Below are positions 25,326-36,896 of a stretch of 64,000 nt of DNA, piece by piece. A model generated the notes under the pieces. That model was not told the origin of the DNA and ran no database searches. It saw only the letters and a program-made list of their open reading frames with translations. Location of the stretch: positions 62,001 to 126,000 of the forward strand of contig JAIQDT010003846.1 in the NCBI GenBank assembly GCA_021521415.1, given 5' to 3'. A program made the translations under genes and the position numbers. This DNA is from Bidens hawaiensis (lineage: Eukaryota; Streptophyta; Magnoliopsida; Asterales; Asteraceae). Position 1 is the first letter of the stretch, and each line of letters begins with the position of its first letter.

Positions 25326-25877
25326 TGTTAAACACGGATTAGATCTAAACGATATCGATTATCAGTTGTAGATCTAATACCTTAAGCGAATCTAGTTCTA
25401 GATAATACTCTTAATTAGGTTATATATATGTATATTAGTTATTAGAAATGTGTAATAGTAATATACTTTAGATGACGGATTGATCGAGAGTGAATTGGAC
25501 AGAGATTCGTTACTCCAATAATCAATACTTAAATTAACATGGAAGGAACTGCCAATAAATAGACGATGGAACCAATTCGTTGCACATCCCATATCGAATT
25601 GGATCCAGTTCGTTTACTTACAGACTCTCAAAGGAAAGCATAACGAATCTTTGATTCGTTATGCCCCCATTCGTCAACATTCCATGACGAATGGGAACAT
25701 ACATAACGAACTAGACATTACATTTGACAAATTGTCTAATTCGTTAAACATCCTTAACGAATTAGCCTTACCTTAACAAACTAAAGTAAATTACATCAAT
25801 GCCCTTAATATTAAAATATTGGTCAATTACAAAATGATAATTACAAAGACTCGAGACGACAAAACCGTGAACTAACA
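25326..25877 (-). repeat. 5' LTR of nested Sirevirus
   Basis: The 552-bp copy reads TGTTAGTTCACGG...GTGTTTAACA on the minus strand. It pairs with 10831-11382 and looks identical, over about 300 bp compared by eye, to the LTR copy at 40626-41177. Octamer pairs lie at 25640-25780. The target duplication TTAAT follows at 25878. Confidence 0.95.
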
Positions 25878-27430
25878 TTAATTCATGCTCATAATGAGAC
25901 ACTGATGAAAGATCTTGCTATAATTCGTGGAAACTATAGGAAATCCTATGATATTGAGAAAAGATCAAAATTAAAAATTGATGAATTTTTGAATAGTAAT
26001 CATGATTTGAAAGCAAAACTTTCAAAAAAACTGATTATCATTGATAAGCGGTTTCAAGAGATCTCAAGTTAAGAACAAAAGTCACTAAACTTGAATGAAG
26101 TTCTTGAGTTAAGAACAAGTTAGGAAAGTTTAGAAATTCATCTTTTCTGCTAAAGGAAATAATTGAAGTATCTGGTAAGCAGAAAGGGTCTAAAACAGGT
26201 TTAGGTTTTGTTGGGGTGCCTCCACCATTTCATAATGACTACTCAAACAATTCATTTACTGGAAAAGAAGACAATATTATTAATAACAATTCTTTAAAAT
26301 GTTAATTTTTCTAAAGTTGAGTCAGTTAATCATGTGACAAACTAAAATACATTAACCAAGAAACACCAGCTTGTCAATTATCAACTCAAGGATCTCATAT
26401 CTAAAGAAACAGAGTTTTTGTTGAAATTGTTGAGGAAGTTGTCATTGAGGAAGTATTTGAACCAAAAACTGTACACAAAGAAATGAACATTCGACGTTCT
26501 AATAACATTTTATGTGAACCTCATGAATATTAGGAGGCTCTATATGGTTCAAGTACATCCAAAGTGAACAAATCAGAAAAATCAAAGGTAAACACCAAGG
26601 AATCAGAAAGACCTACGATTTCTGATGAGGACTTAATGAATTTCATTAACCCATCTGCATGTAAAGCAACTTCAAGAAGGGTTTTTAAATTGAAAGGTGT
26701 GAACAAGGTTTTCGATGAGAAAGACATTCCGTTACACTTGATCAAACCAGAAATGATTTAGAGTTCTTTCATAATGAAATCTCAAGCTTAAAATACCTTG
26801 AATAAGATTTTACAAGATCCAAATTATCAAACAAACCAGTCATTAAACAAATCTTAAAACAGAAAATAAACTTTGTGAAACCTATGAATTTTGTTAGTTC
26901 AACTGGAACTGATAATTTACAAAGTTTCTCTGAGTGTTCTAATCTAGAATTTTATATGAAAGAAAAGGCTGTAACTATTGATACTTTTGATAATGTCAAA
27001 GTTTCGATTGAATCTTTTCAACCCCATGTTTCACAAGCCAATACTAAACCTCAAAGTCCTTTTGTAGAAATGAGAACGTGCTTCTCATGTGGTGAACGAG
27101 GTTATGTAGTAAGAAATTGTGGAACTAGGAGTCATAAAAATGTAAAGCCTGTAACTAAGGGATAACCATCAAAGGTTCCTTCAGTTAAGGAAATTCTGAA
27201 AAGGCAACCGGTTCAAGCTCACCTTGATGAGACTCATATCATATTTCATGACGTGAATCCATAATAGGTGGTTCATGTTAATGAAACTCAGGTTATATTA
27301 AAGAATAAAGTGTTTGTACCCGCACAACCAGTTTGCAAGAATCATGACACAAATGTGATCAAGGATGCATATCTTAGACGAAAGTCAAAGAGACTTTGTG
27401 ACTTATTCTCAGGTGCATAGATCACAATTG
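25878..27430 (+). pseudogene. Host Sirevirus gag, part 2
   Basis: The coiled-coil region resumes after the nested element: in frame with part 1 it reads IHAHNETLMKDLAII, then YRKSYDIEKRSKLKIDEFL and HDLKAKLSKKLIIIDKRF. Later pieces (26564-26761, 26875-27165) hold ARRVFKLKG-like SRRVFKLKGVNKVFDEKDIP and a second zinc knuckle CFSCGERGYVVRNC, in which the expected His is Tyr. Stops and frameshifts separate the pieces. The stretch is duplicated in reverse at 39100-40625. Confidence 0.85.
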
Positions 27431-27529
27431 GAGTATGATGTGGTTAAATCTCAAAATGAAATAAAGAGGTGCCCAAGACTGAGGCCTGGGCTGCCTTTTT
27501 GGTCTAATCATTTTCCTTGATTGTGTGTA

Positions 27530-30500
27530 GTTCATCCAAGACTATATCTGAAGATAAATGGATTATGGATAGTGGATGCTCTCGACACATTACCAACAAT
27601 CTTAACCTTCTCTCAAATGTAAAAGATATTCAAGGAGGTTATGTGTCTTTTGCTGGGAATCAAGGTTGTTTGATTACCAAAGAATGAGACGTTTCAAATG
27701 CGAGTGTCACATTTTAGAAAGTAGCTTATTGTGATAAAGTGGATCACAACTTACTGACTTTATCTCAGATTTGTGATAAAAAGTACTCCACTGTATTCAC
27801 TGATAAGGATTGTATAATTCTGAAACCAGGTTATGCCATTCATGAAGATATGGTTGTCATGCGGTCTCCCCGATCGAGTGATATTTATGTACTGAATATG
27901 AGTACTATATTATTGTCTTCTTCAACTTCTTTGGAAACGTGTTTTGTCTCAAAAGAAACTAAGAAAGACTTGATCCTATGGCACATGCGTATGTGTTATA
28001 TTCACGTCAGAAAAACCATCTGTTGGCGAATGATTTGGTGGAAGTTGTTTAGCTAAAGCACTTCAAATTGACCGATCACTGTGTTGCATGCAAGAAAGGC
28101 AAATAGAAGAAAAAGTCTCACGCAACAAAGTTAATTAACTCCGTTGATACTCCATTGGAACAACTTCATATGGATTTGTATGGTCCAGTGAATCGTGCGA
28201 GTTTTGTGGGGGATTGTTACTATTTAGTCGTGACTGATGACTATTCAAGGTACTCGTGGGTGTTATTTATGAGTTAAAAATATCAGACACCTGTTCTTGT
28301 GTAAAATTTGATCACCAAGATCGAATCACTTTACAAACATAAAGTGAGACGAATTCGAAGTGATAATGGTACGGAGATCAAAAACATTGCATTGGACTTT
28401 TTATGTATTTTTAGAATGGTATATATCGGGAATTTAGTGCTCCATATCTACCACAACAGAACGGTGTTGGCGAGAGGAAGAACCGAACATTGATTGTTGT
28501 TGCAAGAATGATGCTAGTAGATTCAAAGATGCTTGTTCAATTCTGGAATGAATCTATGAACACTGCCTGTTATACGCTTAATTACGTTCTAACGGTTAAG
28601 AAGATTCAAAAGACAAGTTATGAGCTTCTCAGCAACCGTAAACCTAATTTAAAGTTTCTTGAACCATTCGGGTGTCCTTGTACGATGCTGAAACGTGATG
28701 CGAGTAAATTCGATGAAAAGGCTATTGAAGGTTATTTTCTGGGCTATGTGTTGCCTAAGAAACGATTCTTTAACTTTTCTTCGGGTTGTGTAGTAGAATG
28801 GTACCATGTAGATGTCAAAGCATTACTACAGCACCTGCCGCCAATGGGCCTCATTGGATGTTTGACTATGAATAACTATTTAAGTCTTTTACTCCATCGG
28901 TTGAAGTACATAATGAATATTTGGTTCGTGCTTACTTAGAAGACCAAATGTTTCTCTACCAAGATCTTCTATTTATAATACTAATGGGGTACAAGATCAA
29001 CCTGAGACGTCTGATAATGTGTCCATTTCATTAGATGATGCACATTTTGAAGATTCTTCTTCTGCTACATTAGTTGAGAATCCAAAAGCTACTGAGGTAC
29101 TGATAATGTTTCCATTTCATTAGATTATGCACATTTTGAAGATTCTTCTTCTGCTACATTAGTTGAGAATCCAAAAGCTACTGAGGTACTTTTTGGAGAA
29201 TCGTCTCATATTGTGGTTGCTAAAGAAAATCTTACTAATTCAAGTGATAATATTGTTGTTCCTGAAAATCCGATGCTTCAGATTAACACGTATCATCCTC
29301 ATGATAAAATCATTGGTGATCTTAACGTAGGTGTCCGTATGAGACAACAAATTGCTAACGTAACTGATGAGAATGCAATATTTGCTTATGCTGATATGCA
29401 TACTTCAGGGATCATGAGTGTCACCCGATACACTTGTTTCTTATCCCAAGTTGAGCCAACGAGTGTCCCAATGGCACTTAAAGATTCTTCATGGGTTGAA
29501 GTAATGCAATAGGAGTTGCAACAGTTTGAGTGACTGGGTGTTTGAGATTTCATTGATAAACCTGAAAGGGTTAAGAAGCCTATCAAAAAAAAGTGGGTGT
29601 TTAAATGTAAAAAAGATGATCGTGGAGGCTATACATATATTACTTACCTATGTTGCCTTCATCAATCTTAAAGTTTATCAAATGGACGTTAATAGTGGGT
29701 TTCTTAACAGGGAACTTCATGAAGAGGTGTTTGTGAAGCAGCCTCCTGGTTTTGAAGATCCAGACTATCCAGACCGTGTTTACCGATTAAACAATGCTCT
29801 ATATGGTATACACCAAGCCCCGAGAGCTGGGTATAATGCACTTGCTGACCATCTTTCTGATAGTGGCTTCAAACGAGAGATTGTGGATTGTACTCTGTTT
29901 CACAAGACAATTGGAGAAGATCTGCTCCTTGTCCAGATTAATGTTGATGATATTATAATTGGTTCAACAAACGACAAGTTATGTAAGGACTTCAAGAAGT
30001 CGAAGTAAATCAAATTCGAGATGAGCTTGATGGGCAAATGAATTTCTTTTTAGGATTGCAGGTTCAACGGTCTGAAGACGACGTTTTTATTCATCAGGCG
30101 AAGTATGTGAACGATGTCTTGAGCCGATTCAAGATAGCTGCCAGAAAAGTCCCTTCTACTTCTCTTCCTGTGGGTCACAATTTGTCACCGGATGAATTGA
30201 AAGACACTGTTGATCGGACCCTTTACCGAGCTATGATTAATTCTTTAATGTACTTAATTTCATCACATCCTAATATAATGTTTTCTGTTTGCGTGTGTGC
30301 TAGGTATCAAGGGAGTCCCCGAGTGACCCATCTGGCGGCTGTGAAGCGTATTTTCCTCTATCTGAGCGGTAATCCTTACATCGAGTTATGGTATCCCAAG
30401 GATGATAGCTTGGATCTTATTGCTTTTTCAGATTTTGATTATGGAGGATGCAAGATCAACTTCAAGTCTACGACGGCGGATTGTCAATTTTTTGGAAACT

Positions 30501-30890
30501 GGCTTGTTTCCTGACATTGTAAGAAGTAGACAACGGTCTCCACTTCAACCGTTGAAGCCGAAGACGTGGCAGCCTCGAGTTGCTGTTCACAGATTATATG
30601 GAGCCAACAACACTTGCTGGATTACGGTTTGAAGTTTCTTACTACTCATCTTTATTGACAACTTTGCTGCCATATGTATAATGAAGAACCCCATGCACCA
30701 CTCTAAACGATTCATTATCATTTTATCCATGACTGATAAGAAAATAAACTAATTGACATAGAATCGGTACACACGGATCACCAAAAGGCAGACCTTTTTA
30801 CCAAAGCATTTGATAACACAAGATTTAAATTTTTGCTTCCTTTAAATGGATTAAAATATCATGCTGATATCCCAAAGCTCGGGTAAAAAT
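27530..30890 (+). pseudogene. Host Sirevirus pol (broken)
   Basis: Order: protease near 27560 (IMDSGCSRHITNN); GAG-pre-integrase 27739-28056 (DHNLLTLSQICDKKY); integrase 28070-28940 with HCVACKKGK, LHMDLYGPVNRASF, RIRSDNGTEIKN and GERKNRT, the three acidic residues visible but in different frames; linker with a tandem duplication at 29012-29189; RT about 29600-30010 with YQMDVNSGFLNRELHEEVFV, LYGIHQAPRAGYN and NVDDIIIGST, where the family has YVDD; RNase H 30038-30514 and a tail to about 30890 (VHTDHQKADLFTKAFD). Between 29512 and 29620 part of RT is missing. Many stops. It is the partner of the gag at 9364-10830 and 25878-27430. Confidence 0.88.
29012..29189. repeat. 89-bp tandem duplication in host pol
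   Basis: Units 29012-29100 and 29101-29189 both begin TGATAATGT and end with CTACTGAGGTAC. The unit length is not a multiple of three, so it shifts the frame. The inverted copy carries the same duplication at about 37319-37495, so the duplication predates the inverted copy. Confidence 0.9.
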
Positions 30891-32098
30891 TTTATGTTTT
30901 TGTGCATTTGTTTATTTATTATTTTTCTTTCTTTAACTATTTTGGTATTTAGGGGGTGAAAATGGGAAAATGCATATATATTGTGCTTTCAGTATGCACA
31001 AATAAAATCCAAAAACATTCAAATATTTCAAAAATCCAAAAAAATTAAAAAAAATGTGCTCCTCAATATTAGTTTTGAAGCAAAAAGATAAAATGATAGT
31101 ACATTGATAATTTATATCCTAAATTTCAATATAAAAATAGGCATAAAAGACAGTGTGCTTAATTGTATTGGTGCATTGGTAGGTCTTAAACAAACAACTA
31201 GGGTAAAGTATGTGATATAAACATAAGAAAATGTCATATTGAAAGAGGTGTTAGTGTCTTGCAAAAATATTGGTAATGAAGGCAGAAAAGTAATAGCCTA
31301 TCATACTCAAGCCGTAAGTTTGTTTGATCACCAAAAGAAAAAAAATCAAAATAAAAGCGTCTAGTTAATGATTAACACTTCAATGATTTATGGTCTTATG
31401 GCCTCATATCCTGTATTGATGGGATGCGTCAGGTTTCGGGACACTATGAGTATTTATAAGGTTTATCATCTGGGTATTCATAAACATGAATATTAAAAAT
31501 GCTTTAAGAGCGAACACTTATAAGTCAATAAACTTGATCACAGCTGCACTTCGTACAAATCCACAACTGACTTGATCAAACACGTTGTTAGACATAAATT
31601 TTTCCTCCATTGCATACGTCTTAATAGCAATGAGAAACGAACCCCGGGGGATACAATGTCTTCAAGACTTACAGATGAACTTGTGCATACTCATTCATAG
31701 TAAAGGAAACTTGGTGGATACCTTGTAGCGTGGATTATTTGCTAAGATTGCTAAATACTATAAATCATATATTTTGATAAACATGCTTAATGGTTTAAGT
31801 TAAGTTGTGGTGACATGGTAAAAATCAAATTAAGCCCGAACTAAAATTAGAGGCTGATAGTTTCTGATATCTTGTGCCTTAATCGAAACTTAAACATATC
31901 ATAGAAATACTTGAAAACTTTGTTATAAGATTTAAGTGGAAAACAATATCATTGGCCGACTAAACACTTGCCATAATAAATGATGAAGAATAAACCAGGT
32001 ATCGAGGATTTCTTGATCAATATGATTCTTTGCTGAACTCACAAAAATATGTACTGCTTTCGTAGATTATATTTCATATTTGTCTTAGTTTTACTTTT
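30891..32098 (+). other. Host Sirevirus 3' non-coding tail, part 1
   Basis: No gene. It is homologous in reverse to about 15850-17384 of the nested element (shared runs such as TTGAAAGAGGTGTTAGTG and AACTCACAAAAATATGTACTG). It is interrupted at 32098 by a non-autonomous LTR element and resumes at 35284. Confidence 0.75.
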
Positions 32099-32598
32099 TG
32101 TTAGTGCACGGTTTTGGTGTCCGTAGCAATCGAATAAGTTATAGATAGTCTAGGTTGTTTATTTAATGTAAAATGGCCCATTCACTATGGATTGTATAGC
32201 GAATGAGGTCCATTCATTAGTTAACTAGACTAGTTCGTTAAGATATGACCCCATTCGTTATGGAAGCATCACGAATGAGGGCTAGTTCGTTATGTTATTA
32301 CCATTCGTTATGTAATCATAACGAATGGTGTCTAACTCGTTATGAAGATATAACGAATTAGACTAACTTAACGAACTACAGCATATGGCCTATATATATA
32401 TGTTGCTCATGCTCATAAGTATGGTATGTACGTACATATTGAGAGATATAGATCTAAGTTAATTCTCTCCATAACTTATTATTCACCATAATGTATTCTT
32501 CCATATTTATTAATAAACTATGTATTTAATGTTTAGATCTCGTGTGTTCATTTTGTTTAATTGATGTATCAACGTGGCTAGATCCTTGGCAGGTTTCA
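32099..32598 (+). repeat. 5' LTR of non-autonomous element
   Basis: Begins TGTTAGTGCACGG and ends AGGTTTCA. It matches 34778-35283 closely, with scattered substitutions. It holds four ATTCGTTA / TAACGAAT pairs (32160-32375) and TATA-like CTATATATATATG near 32390. Its first bases (TGTTAGTGCACGGTT) equal the start of the nested Sirevirus LTR, which suggests a related family. Confidence 0.88.
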
Positions 32599-32603
32599 AT
32601 AAT

Positions 32604-32615
32604 TGGTATTAGAGC
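32604..32615 (+). other. Primer binding site, variant tRNA-Met(i)
   Basis: TGGTATTAGAGC differs by one base from the standard TGGTATCAGAGC and lies six bases after the LTR end. Confidence 0.75.
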
Positions 32616-33059
32616 AGACGGCTGCTCTCGGTGCATCGATTAAGGTATGAATCTGAAGTTAATTCGTGTTTTTCGTGTTCATCGGGTTTTGTCAGATCTG
32701 GAGTAAATTAGTGTGTTATTGGTGGAATTGATTGTAGATTCGTGTATGTTGAGATAAAACGAATCATCCTGTTTAATTTGGTGTTAATTTATGGTGAATT
32801 GAGTGATTTGCCATGGAAGAGTATGTTATGGTTTGATTCGGTTTATGATGATAGATTGTATGTTAAGTTAATTGGTTGTTAAATTCGTGATGAGAATGAA
32901 AATTCGAGTGTTCGGTGTGATTTTCATGATATATTTTGGTGTTTTGACGTATCTGCCATGGATGAAGCTTGGATTTGCAGATTCCGGCCAGATCTACAAT
33001 TTTCCGGCCATGTAACTGTTTTTTCTGGCGAAATCCGTTTTTCCGGCGAACAGTTCAGA

Positions 33060-33600
33060 TCCAACAACCTAATTCGTTATGTTACTGTAGCTGATTCGTT
33101 ATGGAAGTTTAACGAATCTACTGTAGCTATTTCGTTGCGGGATTTTAACGAATTAAGATGGTAATTTATAACGAAATAAGGTAATTCGTTTTGAAGATTC
33201 GTTAAGTTAAGAGTATAACGAATTAAGGTAATTCGTGAAGCTAATTCGTTAAATTAAAGATAACGAATTAAGGAAATTCCTTAAGTTAAATGTAATGAAT
33301 TAAGTTAATTCATTAAGGTAATTCGTTAAGTTAATTCGTTAAGGTATTGGTAAAGAATTAAGGTAATTCGTTATGTGTATGACGAAGTGGAAATCTTAAC
33401 GAATGGGAGGCCATTCGTGTAACTGTTATAACGAATTAAGATGGTAAGTTATAACGAATGAGTAGATTCGTCAAGTGTGTAACGAAAGAGTGACTGGTTG
33501 ACGAATGGTGATTAATTTAACGAATGGAGAGCACGGACTAAGTTAACGAATGGTGTGGATATTTATAACGAAAGGAGAGGTGATTCGTTTAAAAATAAGT
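33060..33600. repeat. Dense ATTCGTTA / TAACGAAT cluster
   Basis: About 540 bp in the leader of the non-autonomous element contain some thirty full or one-mismatch copies of the octamer on both strands, spaced about 10-25 bp apart, for example ATTCGTTAAGTTAAG and TAACGAATTAAGGTA. There is no fixed period. No coding sense is visible. Confidence 0.85.
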
Positions 33601-34777
33601 TATTTGGCGGGAAAATTTTTCTTGCGCAATTTTCCTGATCACTCCTCGTGAGTGAGATTTCATTCTTGAAAATTTTGGGGAAAATATTTATTTTTCGATA
33701 ATTTTCGATGAATTTTTGGCGGGAAAATCGGAAAAATTTTTCTTAACCGGAATTTTTCTTAGATATTCCTAATGTATTGGGTACTCTTCTTTCAAATTTT
33801 GGTGACATACTTTCCGGCCGACTTTTAACGCCTTTCAACTGGTCGAGGGGGAGCCCTTGTGTAATTTAAGAAGGAGTTTTGTTTGTGAATTTTGGAGATT
33901 ATTCAAGACCTTGCTGAATTTGTCAAGAAAAGGGGGAGATAAAAACTTTCATATGAGTTTATTTGACTTGCATCTTCCTACGTTTTCAAGGTTTCTTGAA
34001 AATTACTGCAATTCGGGTGGTAATTCATGCTTGCATTGCTACGGTTGACTACGTTCAAGACTGTAGTTGTTCTTCGATTGGTGATTGACTTATTCAAGAT
34101 TGAAACCTGACTATGTGGGATACGAGTGTCTTTTCGTTTACTTCTTTCTGAGGGACATTGATCCTGACTATATTAGCTAGGAGTATTCGGCGGATTACTT
34201 CTGTTGAGGGGGACGATTCTTGAACGGGTTGATCTTATTGAAGAATATACGAGTCGTGTCATTAGATTTAAGAATTTGATCGTTCTGAATTTATTAGTGG
34301 AGGTTGGAACTCTGAATCATATGCCCAAACATTAGTGCATCTTTGCAAATGAGTTGTGGAATAGCTTCAAAGAGTATATTTGGGATACGCGTTATCAAGT
34401 GAGGGAAAACCGAAGTGAAAGATGTTGAATGATCGGGTTTTTCATGAAGATGTGTGATGAGGTTAAACGTAAAGATATGTTTTTCTTTACCGGTGCTGAC
34501 GGATAGCTGATGACTTGTTGTTGATTGTTGAAAGATGAAACCATATCATACGCTAATGGATGATCGGGACGATCTCCAAGAGTTGCTCACCTTGAGGGGG
34601 TGATCTGATATGAGAAGCTACAAGTTTTTGGTTTGCTAAAAAGATTTAAAGATTGTTTGTCTGCACAAGCCTGAGAATCATCATTCAAGGGGGAGTCTGT
34701 TTGTGCATGGTTTGTGATTGGTGATTTGCAGTTAAAGTATTCAAGATTAAAGTATTCAATAGCTATGGAAAAGGGGG

Positions 34778-35283
34778 TGTCTATTAGTGCATGGTTCTGG
34801 TGTCCGTAGCAATCGAAAAAGTTATAGATTGTCTAGGTTGTTTATTTAATTTAAAATGGCTCATTCGCTATGGATTGTATAGCGAATGAGGTCCATTCGT
34901 TAGTTAACTAGACTAGTTCGTTAAGGTATGAGCCCATTAGTTATGTAAGCATAACGAATGAGAGCTAGTTCATTAAGTTATTACCATTCATTATGGAATC
35001 ATAACGAATGGTGTCAAACTCGTTATGAAGATATAACGAATTAGACTAACTTAACGAACTAGAGCATATGGACTATATATATGTTGCTCATGCTCATAAG
35101 TAAGGTATGTACGTACATAAAGAGAGATCTAGATCTAAGTTAATTCTCTCCATAACTTATTATTTACATCATAATGTATTCATCCATATTTATCAATAAA
35201 TTATGTATTTAAGGTATTGATCAATCGTGTGTTCGTATTGGTTAATTGATGTATCGACGCTACTAGATCCTTGGTAGGTTTCA
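34778..35283 (+). repeat. 3' LTR of non-autonomous element
   Basis: Begins TGTCTATTAGTGCATGG after the purine tract and ends AGGTTTCA. It carries octamer pairs at 34855-35065, matching the 5' copy. Confidence 0.85.
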
Positions 35284-35990
35284 ATAATTTTATTCGAAAA
35301 TATTCAAAATCCAAAAATATTTTGTTTCTGGTTTATTTTCGGTTTTTGAGCTAAGGGGTAATTTTTAAAAGAAAAATACAAAAAGAGTTTCCCACGACCT
35401 TTAAGTTATGTGTTTAAATGTAAAACATGTTAAAGTATTTGTTTTTACGTTTTGAGGTAATTTTAAGTTATTTGTTATCAAAACATGGGTTTTTGATATT
35501 TATTTATGAGTTGAAAAGGTAAAATAGTAATATTCTCTCATTTTTATTTAACCCATCCCATTCGTTACACTGTTGTAACGAATGGGAACATATTCGTTAT
35601 TGTAAATGAAGAATGATGGTCATTCACTACGTATTTAATAACGAATGGAATCCATTTGTTATTAAGACATTCGCTTTCGCTGATCTGGTAACGAATGTAC
35701 ATCAATCGATATGTATGGATAACGAATGAATAACGAATATATGGCTATACGTTAGATTATAACGTATGTGTTGATTCATAATCTTTTTTAACGAATGAAC
35801 CAACAAATGGGTGCTCATTCGTGCACCTTGTTTTGTGTGAAAATTTGTAACGTATAAGAACTCAGATTGAACGAATGAACCTCATTCGTTCAAGTCTGCA
35901 AAGATTGAAAATAGCAAAATACAAAGAGACATTATGTTCAAAATTTTCCAAAAATCCAAACCTCATTAAAATTAGTTTTTGTTTATTACA
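35284..35990 (+). other. Host Sirevirus tail, part 2, then truncation
   Basis: AT-rich tail sequence (AAAATATTTTGTTT, AAGAAAAATACAAAAAGA) matches the nested element at about 15480-15850 in reverse. An octamer cluster follows at 35560-35900. At about 35990 the homology ends, before any third ORF or 3' LTR, so the host element is 3' truncated. Confidence 0.7.
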
Positions 35991-36766
35991 CTTTGATCCT
36001 AAGGTAATTACGAGTTCAACAATATTAGATTCATCGATTTGAACAACAATTGATTGGTTAATAAGGGAATGAACAGACCATATCTTAGTTAAGCCTAATT
36101 AAGAATAATCGATTTTGAACAACAATTGATAGGTTACTTAGGGCATGAATCGAGATATATGAGAAAGAGGGTATTCGTCGAGAAGATCATGAAATTGAAC
36201 TGAATTTTCCACCATATGAATGGTGCTTGATTTGGTTTCGAAATGTTCGGTGATATCGGGTGGAGCCACTCCAGTGCTGTAGCCTTCGAGAGTTGGCTTG
36301 GCGTACTGGCTCATGTTCGGTACGTTGTTTTGGGCCGCCATCATTTCTTCGGTTTGATTTTATCCTAATGTTGTGGCGTCTACTGACTCGTCTTTAATTG
36401 TTTCGGCAGTTTCTGCAGTCCGTTTATGCGTTCGTTGACGAAAGAGTCGTTCTGGTTCAGAAATTGGAGAAACAAGCTCAGGTCGAATGTAGAGGACATA
36501 CATGGGATTAAATCAAAAGTTAAACTATTTAGATTAAGCTAAAAGTTAGGCTAAGCAATAGTAAAACTAAACTAAGGTATAAGCCAATTAAACTAGAGTA
36601 AAGGTAAAGGTAATTAAAGGTAAAGATTAGGCTAGCCTTAAAAATATATAATATATTATAATAGAAAATAGAATAAAATAAAATAAAATTTGTACAATTA
36701 AAAAAAATGATTAAATTAAAACTTGATCGTTCTTAGAAACGTACCGTGTCCCCAGCAGCGGCGCCA
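35991..36766 (-). pseudogene. Athila gag N-terminus, leader and PBS
   Basis: A 68-codon frame (36344-36138) reads MMAAQNNVPNMSQYAKPTLE and later TIHMVENSVQFHDLLDEYP, the N-terminal start of Athila gag. Upstream on the same strand lies an AT-rich leader (36480-36720) and a PBS complementary to tRNA-Asp at 36749-36766. It supplies the very part missing from the Athila copy at 1-6935, but there is no evidence that the two were once one element. It ends at about 35991 against the host Sirevirus tail. Confidence 0.75.
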
Positions 36767-36896
36767 AAAACTTGATTTAATCATTGTTTATAAGTTTTTG
36801 GCGCCAAAAACACTAAGTTTTTGGCGCCGCTGCCGGGGACACGGTACGTTTCTAACGTCCATTTGACAAACTTTAAGTTTTTGGCGCCGCAGCAGG
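36749..36896. repeat. Patchwork of tRNA-Asp PBS copies
   Basis: TGGCGCCGCTGCTGGGGA lies on the minus strand at 36749-36766 and TGGCGCCGCTGCCGGGGA on the plus strand at 36822-36839. A partial copy TGGCGCCGCAGCAGG is at 36882-36896, and a short TTTTTGGCGCCAAAAA palindrome at about 36795-36810. Between them is a misplaced piece (AACGTCCATTTGACAAACTT, near 36855) that belongs to pol at about 36950. The last PBS piece is fused to pol of arm B. Confidence 0.85.

Larger units (their letters stand above)
10831..25877 (-). mobile_element. Complete nested Sirevirus-type Ty1/copia element
   Basis: The 15,047-bp element has 552-bp LTRs at both ends (TGTTAG...TTAACA on the minus strand), a tRNA-Met PBS, gag, pol, a long non-coding tract, a third ORF and a polypurine tract. 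The target duplication TTAAT is at 10826-10830 and 25878-25882. Removing the element restores one gag reading frame of the host. Length and a third ORF after pol fit the Sirevirus genus, whose members can carry an env-like ORF there. The two LTRs differ at about 8% of sites by eye, so it is an old insertion, and all of its genes are broken. Confidence 0.93.
24631..29748 (+). repeat. Arm A of a 5-kb inverted repeat
   Basis: This 5.1-kb stretch is the near-identical reverse complement of 36893-41859. It contains the nested element's leader, PBS and 5' LTR, the TTAAT junction, and host gag-pol up to the middle of RT. One deduced 96-residue segment (26875-27165 against 39628-39338) is identical in both arms. 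The 7.1-kb spacer is 29749-36892. Confidence 0.93.
32099..35283 (+). mobile_element. Non-autonomous LTR retrotransposon (LARD/TRIM-like)
   Basis: Two LTRs of about 500 bp (32099-32598 and 34778-35283) enclose 2.2 kb without gag or pol. A PBS-like TGGTATTAGAGC follows the first LTR and a purine tract (ATGGAAAAGGGGGTG, to 34778) precedes the second. The interior has one short frame (33857-34048, 63 codons) with no recognised domain. Host-tail sequence continues on both sides, so it inserted into the host Sirevirus. I could not find a clean target duplication. It must have depended on proteins of another copia element. Confidence 0.85.

Noticed and set aside
33857..34048. 63-codon frame in the non-autonomous element
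   Set aside because: No domain, no conserved partner; length is compatible with chance.
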